The notes beneath the pieces are model-generated. The model saw only the letters and a list, made by a program, of their open reading frames with translations. It was not told the DNA's origin and ran no database searches. This document shows, in pieces, positions 7,801 through 16,259 of a stretch of DNA of 39,581 bases. The stretch spans positions 1 through 39,581 of the forward strand of contig JANSXT010000026.1 in the NCBI GenBank assembly GCA_024742765.1, read 5' to 3'. Source of the DNA: Phyllobacteriaceae bacterium (GTDB taxonomy: Bacteria; Pseudomonadota; Alphaproteobacteria; Rhizobiales; Rhizobiaceae). Position numbers and translations under genes: made by a program. Each line of letters begins with the position of its first letter. Within the stretch, counting starts at the first letter, position 1.

Positions 7801-8295
7801 ATGGCTGATCTGACTTCGCTTGAAGAACTGGGCGATGCCGTTGCCGGCACCGAGGCGGCACCGGCCGCTGCGCCCGAAGCGCCCGTCCACGTCCAGAAGC
7901 TCGACGCGCATGGCCGCGCCTATGCCACCGGCAAGCGCAAGGATGCGGTCGCCCGCGTCTGGCTGAAGCCCGGCACCGGCAAGGTGACCGTCAACGACCG
8001 CGACATGGACGCCTATTTCGCCCGCCCCGTGCTGCAGATGATCCTGCGCCAGCCGGTCGTCGCGGTGAACCGGGACGGCCAGTACGACATCGTCGCCACC
8101 GTCAAGGGCGGCGGGCTGTCCGGCCAGGCCGGCGCGGTGCGTCACGGCATCTCCAAGGCGCTGACCTATTATGAGCCCGAGCTTCGCTCTATCCTCAAAA
8201 AGGGCGGCTTCCTGACGCGCGACAGCCGCGTGGTGGAGCGCAAGAAGTACGGCCGGGCCAAGGCACGCCGGAGCTTCCAGTTCTCCAAGCGCTGA
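7801..8295 (+). CDS. rpsI: 30S ribosomal protein S9
   Basis: Small-subunit protein whose C-terminal basic tail reaches the tRNA in the P site. 164 residues. The conserved core starts at [20 protein letters not shown] and ends in the invariant type of tail, [11 protein letters not shown]. The first 35 or so residues are an Ala/Glu-rich extension common in alphaproteobacteria. It follows rplM with a 5-bp gap and is closed by a terminator at 8319-8347. Confidence 0.98.
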   Translation: MADLTSLEELGDAVAGTEAAPAAAPEAPVHVQKLDAHGRAYATGKRKDAVARVWLKPGTGKVTVNDRDMDAYFARPVLQMILRQPVVAVNRDGQYDIVATVKGGGLSGQAGAVRHGISKALTYYEPELRSILKKGGFLTRDSRVVERKKYGRAKARRSFQFSKR

Positions 8296-8318
8296 TTGTT
8301 CGCAATCAGGCTCATGCC

Positions 8319-8347
8319 AAAAGCCGGGCTTCGTGCCCCGCTTTTTT
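8319..8347 (+). terminator. Rho-independent terminator of rplM-rpsI
   Basis: AAAAGC-C-GGGC, loop TTCGT, GCCC-C-GCTTTT: a stem with one C-C mismatch followed by a run of six T. It starts 24 bases after the rpsI stop. Confidence 0.85.
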
Positions 8348-8391
8348 GTTGCAGGTGGCGATGACGTGTTGCGGGTTTTCCGGTTTACGTC

Positions 8392-8502
8392 ATTCCGGGA
8401 CTCGATCCAGGAATCCAGAAGCGCCCGCATTCATGCCACCCGGGGATAGGTCGTCCCTGCGATGAAGACGTCAGCGTGGATACCGGGATCAAGTCCCGGT
8501 AT
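8392..8502. repeat. REP-like inverted pair of palindromic repeats
   Basis: Two small palindromes lie in opposite orientation between rpsI and the next gene. The first (8392-8414) has 9-base arms around CTCGA with one mismatch; the second (8481-8501) has perfect 8-base arms TACCGGGA/TCCCGGTA around TCAAG. As 27-base units (8392-8418 and the complement of 8476-8502) they match at about 22 positions. This pattern, a centre of CCGGGA-CT(C/T)GATCC, is the style of dispersed intergenic palindromes seen in many alphaproteobacteria. The rest of the 8348-8595 gap shows no gene. Confidence 0.7.
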
Positions 8503-8595
8503 TACGCCGTCTGGATGCGCGTTGTGCGTCAGGAAGTGGACAGAGACACCTGCCCCGCCCTTTTCGCCCATCCCGCATACCGCTAGCGTGTCGGC

Positions 8596-9129
8596 ATGGA
8601 ACCGTTTCGTCTCATGCTCACCGGCGGGCACCCCAATTCGCTCGGGCGCACGCTGGAGGTTGTCGAGACCGTGCTCGACGATCCGGCGCGGATGGAAGAA
8701 CTGTACCAGTGCTATTTCAGCGATGACGAGATCGTCCGCCTGCGCACCTCCAATGCCTGCCGGCGGGTGTTCAAGGAACGGCCGGACTGGTTCGACACCT
8801 ACGCTGACCGGCTCATCGGCGAAATCGCGCAGATCGACCAGCCGTCCGCCAAGTGGACGCTCGCGCAGCTTTTCCTCGAACACCAGAAGCGGCTGACACC
8901 GGAACAGCGCGCCAAGGCGACGGAAATCCTCATCCGCACGCTGCATGAGGAAGACGACTGGATCGCGCTCAACATGGCGATGAAGACGCTGGAGCGCTGG
9001 GTGAAGAAGGACAGCGCCATCATCCTGCGCATCGAAATCCGCGCGCGGGCGCTCGGCGACGACCGGCGCAAATCGGTTGCCAACGGCGCGCGAAAGCTGT
9101 TGAACGCGATGGACGTATCCCCGCTTTGA
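8596..9129 (+). CDS. Conserved hypothetical alpha-helical (HEAT-like) protein
   Basis: A 177-residue soluble protein with no signal peptide or membrane segment. It is made of regularly spaced helices such as RMEELYQCYFSDDEIVRLRTSNACRRVF, WTLAQLFLEHQKRLTPEQRAKATEIL and WIALNMAMKTLERWV, which resemble HEAT/ARM-type helical repeats. Such repeats normally bind proteins, but no partner can be named. The ATG at 8596 lacks a strong ribosome site. It ends 10 bp before the agmatinase-family gene and probably shares its transcript. Confidence 0.7.
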   Translation: MEPFRLMLTGGHPNSLGRTLEVVETVLDDPARMEELYQCYFSDDEIVRLRTSNACRRVFKERPDWFDTYADRLIGEIAQIDQPSAKWTLAQLFLEHQKRLTPEQRAKATEILIRTLHEEDDWIALNMAMKTLERWVKKDSAIILRIEIRARALGDDRRKSVANGARKLLNAMDVSPL

Positions 9130-9139
9130 CGAGCCGACC

Positions 9140-10090
9140 ATGCCTTCGGACAGAATCGATCACGCCATCACGCCCGGCCCGCTGACCGGCGCCGCCAGCG
9201 ACCCGACCTATGCGGGTGCGCTGTCCTTCATGCGCCGCAAATATACCAAGGACCTGACCGGCGCGGATGTGGCGGTGCTCGGCATTCCGTTCGACGCCGC
9301 CGTCTCCAACCGGCCGGGCGCCCGGTTCGGCCCGCAGGCTATCCGCCGCGCCTCGGCGATCATGGACAATGATCCGCAATATCCGTTTTCGGCCGATCTG
9401 TTCGCGCATCTGGCGGTCGTCGATCATGGCGACATCTTGCTTGATTATGGCAACCATCAGGCCGCCCCCCGCGCCATCGAGGCGGCCGCGCGGGCGGTGA
9501 TCGACGAGGACGTGTTCCTGCTCGGGCTTGGCGGTGACCATTTCGTCACCTGGCCGCTGCTGAAGGCGCATGCCGCCAGGCACGGCCCGCTGGCGCTTGT
9601 CCAGTTCGATGCCCATCAGGACACATGGTTTGACGACGGTGCGCGCATCGATCACGGCTCGTTCGTCGGCCGCGCGGTGCGCGACGGCGTCATCGATCCC
9701 TCGAAGTCGATCCAGATCGGCATCCGAACCCACGCGCCCGAGGATTGCGGGATTGAAATCCTTTACGGCCACCAGGTCGAGGAGATAGGTGCCGTCGAGA
9801 TCGCCGAGGCGATCTATGAGCGGGTCGGCGGCGGCAAGGCCTACATCACCTTCGACATCGACTGCCTGGACCCGGCCTTTGCGCCGGGCACGGGGACGCC
9901 GGTCGCCGGCGGGCCGTCCAGCGCCAAGATGCTGGCAACGCTGATGCACCTGAAAAATCTGCAACTGGTCGGCGCCGACGTGGTCGAGGTTGCGCCGGCC
10001 TATGATCATGCCGATATCACGGCGATTGCCGGCGCGGCGGTGGCGATGCATTATCTGGGGCTTATCGCGGCGCGCAAAGCCGGCCGTTGA
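9140..10090 (+). CDS. speB: Agmatinase / ureohydrolase family protein
   Basis: Binuclear manganese ureohydrolase, 316 residues. The metal ligands of the arginase fold are all visible: His134 in GGDH, Asp157, His159 and Asp161 in FDAHQD, and Asp239 and Asp241 in FDIDCLDP, followed by the APGTGTP signature. Agmatinase (agmatine to putrescine and urea) is the default call for this branch, but guanidinobutyrase or another guanidine substrate cannot be excluded, so the symbol is provisional. It follows the helical protein by 10 bp and precedes argC by 100 bp, consistent with an arginine/polyamine neighbourhood. Confidence 0.88.
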   Translation: MPSDRIDHAITPGPLTGAASDPTYAGALSFMRRKYTKDLTGADVAVLGIPFDAAVSNRPGARFGPQAIRRASAIMDNDPQYPFSADLFAHLAVVDHGDILLDYGNHQAAPRAIEAAARAVIDEDVFLLGLGGDHFVTWPLLKAHAARHGPLALVQFDAHQDTWFDDGARIDHGSFVGRAVRDGVIDPSKSIQIGIRTHAPEDCGIEILYGHQVEEIGAVEIAEAIYERVGGGKAYITFDIDCLDPAFAPGTGTPVAGGPSSAKMLATLMHLKNLQLVGADVVEVAPAYDHADITAIAGAAVAMHYLGLIAARKAGR

Positions 10091-10096
10091 TAGACT

Positions 10097-10143
10097 GATT
10101 CAACCGCCTGGCATTCTGATTCAACGCGTTTGCGCGACGATTC
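10097..10143. promoter_or_regulatory. Three phased GANTC sites in the argC upstream region
   Basis: GATTC occurs at 10097-10101, 10118-10122 and 10139-10143, that is, at exactly 21-bp intervals (two helical turns). The first two lie in identical CTGATTCAAC decamers. GANTC is the target of the alphaproteobacterial cell-cycle methylase CcrM. The sites fill the gap between speB and argC. Confidence 0.5.
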
Positions 10144-10190
10144 CGATTGCCGGCGCAACGAACTGAAAACAAAGGGCTTTCGGGACCGAC

Positions 10191-11120
10191 ATGGCAGCGA
10201 AAATCTTCATCGACGGTGAACATGGCACGACCGGGCTGCAAATCCGCGAGCGGCTTGCGACGCGGTCCGACATCACGCTCCTGTCGCTCGCCGAGGCCGA
10301 CCGGCGCGACACGAACAAGCGCACCGCAATGCTGCGCGAGGCCGATATCGCGATCCTGTGCCTGCCCGATGATGCGGCCCGCGAAGCCGTCAAGCTGGCC
10401 GAGGGTGGCGGCACGCGCTTTATCGATGCGTCGACCGCGCACCGCACCGATCCCGACTGGGTGTACGGGTTTGCCGAGGCCGAACCCGGTCAGGCCACCC
10501 GCATCGCCGAAGCGCAGTTCGTCTCCAATCCGGGCTGCTATTCGACCGGGGCGATCGGTCTTTTGCGGCCGCTGGTTCTGGCCGGCATCCTGCCCACCGA
10601 CTATCCGGTAACCATCAATGCGGTGTCGGGCTATTCGGGCGGCGGCAAGCAGATGATCCGGCAGATGGAGGACCAGACTGCCGACGACCGGATCGCAGCG
10701 CCCTTCTTCGCCTATGCGCTGCCGCTGCGGCACAAGCATGTGCCGGAGATCGTAGACCGTTCAGGCCTGACCGCGCGGCCGGTCTTCACGCCGTCGGTCG
10801 GGCGGTTTCCGCAAGGCATGCTGGTCAATGTGCCGCTCCTGTCGGCGCATCTGAACGAGAACGCGTCCATGGAAACCGTCCACGAGGCACTTGAGGATCA
10901 TTACTCCGGCCAGAGCATCGTCGAGGTGGTCGAACTGGACCAGAGCGCGGCGACCATTCGGATTGATGCCACGGAGATGGCCGGCACGGATAGGATGAAG
11001 CTTTATGTTTGCGGCACGCCGGGTGACGGCCAGATGAACCTCATCGCCTCGCTCGACAATCTGGGCAAGGGCGCGTCTGGCGCGGCGGTGCAGAACCTCG
11101 ATCTGATGATTGAAGGCTGA
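10191..11120 (+). CDS. argC: N-acetyl-gamma-glutamyl-phosphate reductase
   Basis: Third step of arginine synthesis: NADPH-dependent reduction of N-acetylglutamyl phosphate to the semialdehyde, in the cytoplasm. 309 residues, the short type-2 form common in alphaproteobacteria. Visible: the Rossmann start [15 protein letters not shown] and the catalytic cysteine Cys116 in SNPGCYSTG, followed by [14 protein letters not shown] 10191 follows a 100-bp gap with phased repeats. The stop codon abuts that of ctaA on the other strand, with no spacer and no visible terminator. Confidence 0.95.
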   Translation: MAAKIFIDGEHGTTGLQIRERLATRSDITLLSLAEADRRDTNKRTAMLREADIAILCLPDDAAREAVKLAEGGGTRFIDASTAHRTDPDWVYGFAEAEPGQATRIAEAQFVSNPGCYSTGAIGLLRPLVLAGILPTDYPVTINAVSGYSGGGKQMIRQMEDQTADDRIAAPFFAYALPLRHKHVPEIVDRSGLTARPVFTPSVGRFPQGMLVNVPLLSAHLNENASMETVHEALEDHYSGQSIVEVVELDQSAATIRIDATEMAGTDRMKLYVCGTPGDGQMNLIASLDNLGKGASGAAVQNLDLMIEG

Positions 11121-12239
11121 TCAAGCGTGCCGGTGCGGCCGGCCGTCCAGTAGCGGCATGGGCCCGACCATGCCGCGCCAATGGGCGACGGCAAAGGCGA
11201 GCACGAAGAAGGCCAGCCCCTGATGGATCAGCGCCCATGAGAGCGGCACTTCCATCACCAGCGTGACGATGCCGACCAGCGCCTGGCCGACCACCAGCGC
11301 CAGAAGCGTCGCCGCACGGCGCGCATGGGTCGAGCCCGGCGCCCAGCGCCAGCAGGAGATGACGTGCGCAATCACGACGAGCAACAGCGCATAGGCGCCC
11401 GTGCGGTGCGCGAACTGGACGATCGCCGGGTTTTCCACCCAGTTGCGCCAGCCCAGTGTCGGCTCCCACATGACGGACGGGAACAGCCCCTCGCCCATCA
11501 TCGGCCATTCATTGAAGACCCAGCCCGCATCGAGCCCGGCCACCAGCGCGCCGAGATAGATCTGGATAAAGACCAGCGCGGCAATGACGCCGGCCCAGAA
11601 CGAGGAGTTCGCCGTCGGTTTGAGATCGGGCGCATGCGGGGCGATGGCGCGCGCCACCCAGACGATACCGCCCAGGATCAGCGCGGCCATGCACAGGTGG
11701 ACCGCAAGACGATAATGGCTGACATCGACCCGCTCCGTCAGCCCCGAAGAGACCATCCACCAGCCGATGAATCCCTGAAGGCCGCCGAGCGCAAGAAGAC
11801 CCACGAGCGACCATTTCAGTCGCCGGTCGAGCCGTCCGGTCAGCCAGAAGAAGGCGAGCGGCACGGCAAAGACGAGACCGAGCGTGCGCGCAAGGAAACG
11901 ATGGCCCCACTCCCACCAGTAAATGAACTGGAACTCGGCCATCGACATGCCCTTGTTGACAAGCTGGTATTCCGGGATCTGCCGATAGCGCTCCAGCTCC
12001 TCCTGCCATTGCTCCTCGGTCAGCGGCGGGATCACGCCGTGGATCGGCGCCCATTCGGTGATCGACAGGCCGGAATCGGTGAGCCGTGTCGCGCCGCCGA
12101 CAACGACCAGCACCAAAAGCACGAGCGCGGTGAAATAGAGCCAGCCGCGAACCTGCGCCCGATTGCGCAATTCAGGATCGCGGCCCGCGGCCATGGCGGG
12201 TGCGGGAAGACTGTCGGCGAGATCAGTGGCGGTGGTCAT
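11121..12239 (-). CDS. ctaA: Heme A synthase (CtaA)
   Basis: Inner-membrane monooxygenase that converts heme O to heme A for aa3-type cytochrome oxidase. 372 residues with eight apparent membrane helices. The conserved heme-ligand histidines lie in WEWGHRFLAR, VDVSHYRLAVHL, VQFAHRTGAY and LIHQGLAFFVLAFAVAH. The extracytoplasmic ITEWAPIHGVIPPL segment and the periplasmic WEWGH motif are typical of the alphaproteobacterial/mitochondrial Cox15-like form. The ATG at 12239 is preferred over an upstream in-frame ATG at 12281 because GGTGA precedes it and the product begins like its relatives. Oxidase genes are not nearby. Confidence 0.95.
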   Translation of the reverse strand: MTTATDLADSLPAPAMAAGRDPELRNRAQVRGWLYFTALVLLVLVVVGGATRLTDSGLSITEWAPIHGVIPPLTEEQWQEELERYRQIPEYQLVNKGMSMAEFQFIYWWEWGHRFLARTLGLVFAVPLAFFWLTGRLDRRLKWSLVGLLALGGLQGFIGWWMVSSGLTERVDVSHYRLAVHLCMAALILGGIVWVARAIAPHAPDLKPTANSSFWAGVIAALVFIQIYLGALVAGLDAGWVFNEWPMMGEGLFPSVMWEPTLGWRNWVENPAIVQFAHRTGAYALLLVVIAHVISCWRWAPGSTHARRAATLLALVVGQALVGIVTLVMEVPLSWALIHQGLAFFVLAFAVAHWRGMVGPMPLLDGRPHRHA

Positions 12240-12387
12240 CGAATGTCTTTCACCAAACGCAGTGTGGGCGCCTGATTGCAAATCGGCCCTGGCCTTTCAA
12301 GTGCCGCTTTGCCGCATGGCGGCATCACTTGGCGGCCTTGGCAATGGCGGCCGTCGTGCTACATGGCAGCCCATCGCGGGAGAGAAC

Positions 12388-12609
12388 ATGCCCTATCGTC
12401 TCAAGAAATTCATCGGGATGGTGATCCTGGTCGCGCTGGTGGTGCTCTATGCGCTGGTGGCGACGGCCATCGCCTCGGCGCGGCTGGCCGAAAGCCCGTG
12501 GTATGTGCACCTCGCCTTTTTTGCCTTTTCAGGTGTCTTCTGGGTTGTGCCGGCCATGTTCGTCATTTCTTGGATGGAACGCCGCCCCAAGGAAACCGAC
12601 GCCCGATAG
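12388..12609 (+). CDS. Small two-helix membrane protein (DUF2842-like)
   Basis: 73 residues with two hydrophobic segments: IGMVILVALVVLYALVATAIA and the one around LAFFAFSGVFWVVPAMFVISW. They are joined by ARLAESPWYVH, and the tail RRPKETDAR is basic and probably cytoplasmic. ATG 12388 follows GGGAGA. The position next to ctaA and the WVVPAM motif fit the DUF2842 family of alphaproteobacteria, which has no known function; a role near cytochrome oxidase assembly is only suggested by the neighbour. Confidence 0.8.
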   Translation: MPYRLKKFIGMVILVALVVLYALVATAIASARLAESPWYVHLAFFAFSGVFWVVPAMFVISWMERRPKETDAR

Positions 12610-12693
12610 ACCGGCCGGCCATTGACCTTTCAAGCCCCGTCTCAACGGAAAAGAAACCCGATTGGCGTAGATCGGGCGCGGAGGCTTAATTCA

Positions 12694-13851
12694 ATGGTTG
12701 ACGTGACTTCCCATATGGCGCCCCCCCGCCGCGTTTCAAAGGCCGCACCGGCCAGCGTTTCGGTCGATGTCGTCACCGACATCGAGGCCGCCCGTGCCGC
12801 CGCGGCGGCGATCACACCGAACATGGTGTTCACCGGCTATCAGCATCCGGCCTTTCTGTCCGCCTGGGTCGGTACAGCCGGCTGCGCGCCGATGTTCTTG
12901 AAGTTCGCCGCCGCCGGACATGGTCCGGTTCTGCTGCCGCTCGAACGGTGCGACAACGGTGTCGCCGGCTATTGCGGCGGGCGGCACGCGAACGGCAATT
13001 TCCCCGTCGGGCGGCGCGAGGACATCGCCGCTCTGTCCGATGCCGGCGAAACGGCGATCCTGTCGGCCATCAAGGCGGCCGACATTCCCGCCAGCTCGCT
13101 TTTTCTCGAGCGCCAGCACGAAAACTGGCAAAACATTGCCAACCCGTTCGTCTTCGCATCGAGCGTCGCCAGCCCGAACATCGCATTGTCCTTTGCCATC
13201 GATGGCGACCTCGACACGGTGCTGAAAACCCATGGCGGCAAGAGCAAGCGCAAGAAGATGCGCAGCTACCGCCGCAAGCTCGATGCGATGGGAACGGTCG
13301 AGTTCCTCCATCCGGTTCCGACCGAACAGGTGCCCCGCTTCCTGGACCGCTTTTTCGCGCTGAAGGCCGAACGGTTCCGCCAGGCCGGCATCGCGAACGT
13401 CTTCGGCGACGAACGGACCCGGACATTCCTGCGCGACCTTTTCGGCGACGGCGCCCTCGATCACACGCTGCACGGGCTGACGCTTGACGGGTCCATCATC
13501 GCCGTCATCGGCTGTACCAGCCATGGCGGCCGGATGACGGTCGAGTTCGGATCGTTCGACGCCGCCCATGCGGCGACGCGTCCGGGCGAACTGTTGTTCT
13601 ACAGCACGATCGCCCATGCGTGCGAAACCGGTGCCGACATCTTTGATTTCGGGATCGGAGACGAACCCTACAAGCGGTCGTGGTGCGACATCGAGACGGT
13701 TCACATGGACACGACCATCGGCCTGACGCTGACGGGCAAGGCACGCGCATTCGCGCAGACCAACCGCAGCCGCGCCGTGCGGGCCATCAAGTCCAATGAA
13801 CGGGTCTGGTCGGCGGTCAAGACGGCGCGCCGGGCATTGGCCCGGCGCTGA
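12694..13851 (+). CDS. GNAT-fold acyltransferase of the CelD/BcsL type
   Basis: 385 residues; no signal peptide or membrane helix. The C-terminal half has the Acetyltransf_6 pattern: the basic segment GGKSKRKKMRSYRRKLD (about 181-197), then VPRFLDRFFALKAERF, and the core strands around TVEFGSFD and IFDFGIGDEPYKRSW. Such proteins lie in many polysaccharide loci and probably acylate a sugar intermediate or acceptor in the cytoplasm; the exact donor and acceptor are unknown. ATG 12694 is chosen because GGAGG lies ten bases upstream; a TTG at 12622 is in frame but lacks a ribosome site. It converges on the wzc-like gene and opens the polysaccharide locus. Confidence 0.85.
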   Translation: MVDVTSHMAPPRRVSKAAPASVSVDVVTDIEAARAAAAAITPNMVFTGYQHPAFLSAWVGTAGCAPMFLKFAAAGHGPVLLPLERCDNGVAGYCGGRHANGNFPVGRREDIAALSDAGETAILSAIKAADIPASSLFLERQHENWQNIANPFVFASSVASPNIALSFAIDGDLDTVLKTHGGKSKRKKMRSYRRKLDAMGTVEFLHPVPTEQVPRFLDRFFALKAERFRQAGIANVFGDERTRTFLRDLFGDGALDHTLHGLTLDGSIIAVIGCTSHGGRMTVEFGSFDAAHAATRPGELLFYSTIAHACETGADIFDFGIGDEPYKRSWCDIETVHMDTTIGLTLTGKARAFAQTNRSRAVRAIKSNERVWSAVKTARRALARR

Positions 13852-13871
13852 TCGCGCCCGTCAGGCCGCCA

Positions 13872-16019
13872 TCATCCGGCCTTGCGCAGCGGTTCGGGTT
13901 CGACGGGATCGGGCATTTGACCCTCCTCCTCGATAACGATCAGCACATCGTCAAAGCCGCCATCGGCCAGATCACGCGCCGCGTCGACGGCGCTTTCCCC
14001 GCTTTGCCCATCGACCGACAGGACGATCTCGCTGTCGGCGCTGACCAGGCGGCCAAGGCCGGCGGCGTCGGTTGCCCCGCAATCGACAAGCACCACGTCA
14101 TAGGCCGATGACAGACCGTCGAGAATGATCGGCAGCCGCTCTATGCCGGACAGGGCGCGGTCGGCATCGGCATTGCCGTCCGCGATGATGTGCGCACCCG
14201 ACGCGCCGTCGCCGAAGATCACGTCGGAGTAGGACGCTTCGGCCGCCAGAAGGTCGGTGATGCCCGGATCGGCCGGATCGGCATCCATCAGCCCACCGGC
14301 AAGCCCGGTCCCGCTCAGGTCCATCACGATGGCGCGCAATCCCTTGGCATCAAGTGCGCGAGCGATCGCCACCGTGTTGTGCGACGCCGATCCGCCCATC
14401 GGGCTGACGATCAGCGCGCGGCCGGCGCCCCGGCGCACCAGTTTGGCGGTCACCGCGGCGACCGAGAAATTGTCGTTGGCTGGCGGCGTTTCAACGGGCG
14501 CTTCGGCGGCGGCCGGCACGATCGGCGCGATCGGCGCGGTCGGCGCGGCGACTGCCAAACTGGTGCGCCGGGGGGCCGGCTGATCGGCTGCGGCGGCGGT
14601 GGTGGCGGACGCCGTCGCCGCGGGGACCAGCGCGCGCCCGGAGAACAGTTCGCGCATCAAGGTGATCACCAGCATCAGCAAAAGCGCGGCAAAAAATGTC
14701 GCCCCAACCATCGGCACCATGCGGGGAAAGGACGGTTCGAGAGCCACGGTCGCGCGGGAGATCACCCGCGCCTTGGCCGGCGCATATTCGCCCTGGTCGC
14801 GCGACTGGGCTTCGCGATAACGCAACAGATAGGTTTCCAAAAGGGCGCGCTTGGAGGCGGCTTCGCGCTCGAGCGCGCGCAATTCGACCTCGCTGTCGCC
14901 GGCTTCGGCCGAAGCGGCCTTGAGCGTGTTCAAATCGCCATTGAGCTCGTCTTCACGTCCGCGCGCGATCCGGGCCTCGTTGCGCAGGCCGGCCAAGACG
15001 TTGCGCGCCTGATCGCGGATTTGGGCGTCGAGGCCGCCGATCTGCGACTGCAGGGCCTGCATGCGCGGATGGCCCGGAAGCAGCGTCGTCGACAGGTCGG
15101 CCTGCCGCGCCTTGAGATTGGCCTGCTGCTCGGTCAGCCGGGCAACGACGGGCGAAGCGATCACGTCGGGCAGCGTGTCGACCGAGGAACCGCCTTCAAG
15201 CGCGCTTTCGACGCTGCGCACTCGCGCCTCAAGGGCCGAACGTTCGGCGCGCACGCGCGACAGTTCCGTCGACAGTTCGGCAAGCTGCTGGGTGGCGAGG
15301 ACCGAATTGTTCTGGCCGACGAACAGCCCGTTGGCGGCGCGGAAGTCGGCAACGGCGGCTTCGGCGGCGCGCACCTCGTCCTGAAGCGGGCCGATCTCGC
15401 TTTCGAGTTAGTCGGCGGCTGCGCCGGTGTTCTGCAACTGGGCGCGGCTTTCGAGCGCCACATAGGCTTCGGCCAGCGCATTCGGTACGCGCGCGGCAAG
15501 TTCGGGATCAGACGATCGGAATTCGATGACGATGACCCGCGAATTCTCGACGGGATAGACCCTTAAGCGCTCGCGCATCTCATCAAGCACGCGCTTGTCC
15601 TGGGCGACGGCGGAGGGATCGGCCGCAAGCCCGAGGGCGACCAGCCCGCGCCGGAAGGCGGACATGGAGGCGGCATCGTTGAATTCGGTCCGCGAGGCCA
15701 GATCGAGCTGGTCTGCGACCTGCATGAGAAGATCGGTCGAGGCGATGATCTCCACCTGGCTGGCCACCGCCTCCTGGTCGAGGCGGGTCTGATCGGCAAG
15801 CGGGTCGCGCTCGGGGCGGGTGAAGACGGATTCGCCGGCATCGATCAAAACGCGCGCATCGGACCGGTATTGCGGGGTAGCGAGCATCAACGCCACCGCG
15901 ACCAGCGCGGTGATGACCAGCGCGCCGATCAGGATGATCCACTTGTCGCGCCAGACGGCGGCAAAAAGCCGGCCGATATCGATATCGGCATCGCGCGACT
16001 GATAGGACGAAACGGCCAT
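13872..16019 (-). pseudogene. Wzc/ExoP-like polysaccharide copolymerase interrupted by an in-frame stop
   Basis: One frame from ATG 16019 (GGAG upstream) to 13872 would encode about 715 residues, but codon 204 is TAA (15408-15410). The frame is unchanged on both sides, so this is a nonsense change, not a frameshift. The N-terminal part has a Wzz domain with the first membrane helix WIILIGALVITALVAVALML; the rest has a coiled coil (about LESEIGPLQDEVRAAEAAV onward), a second helix MVGATFFAALLLMLVITL, an Ala/Pro-rich linker and a MinD/BY-kinase-like domain. That domain lacks a Walker A lysine (VSPMGGSASHNTV) and a tyrosine-rich tail. A GTG at 15374 with AGGACGAG just upstream could restart translation. 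A sequencing error or suppression of TAA are alternatives. Confidence 0.8.
14421..14580. repeat. 44-bp imperfect inverted repeat inside the wzc-like gene
   Basis: Arms at 14421-14464 and 14537-14580 match at 40 of 44 positions, including a perfect 20-base core (14428-14447 with 14554-14573), separated by 72 bp. The arms encode, in the gene's sense, TAKLVRRGAG at one end and APRRTSLAV at the other. It lies in the linker before the kinase-like domain. Confidence 0.85.
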
Positions 16020-16079
16020 GTGATCACTCCGGATACGCGGTACTGGCCGTTTCTTGTAGAGGTTTATGGTAACCACGGC

Positions 16080-16134
16080 GTAAACCCGCCGTTGAGGGTT
16101 TGTTCATCTGGATTGACGGACGGTAAACCCGCCG
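16080..16134. promoter_or_regulatory. Direct repeats between the wzc-like and wza-like genes
   Basis: GTAAACCCGCCG occurs at 16080-16091 and again at 16123-16134, 43 bp apart (about four helical turns), within the divergent promoter region 16020-16259. They may bind a regulator of the polysaccharide genes. No clear -35/-10 pair was found. Confidence 0.4.
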
Positions 16135-16259
16135 CCCTGCCACCGGGCAAAGCAAGGCCACCCCAGATCAGCTTTACCGGCCATTAACCCTAACGGGGCG
16201 ATAACGGCGCTTGATCGGGATGCATACGCATCTTCGCTTTTCGACGTTTGGATGTGCCG

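Noticed and set aside
15374-15420. Frameshift in the wzc-like gene
   Set aside because: The codon phase before and after the break is the same; a single TAA codon explains it.
14190-15566. A 458-codon plus-strand frame over the wzc-like gene
   Set aside because: Shadow of the minus-strand gene; Gly/Arg-rich with no domain. Its openness matters only for the inversion idea.
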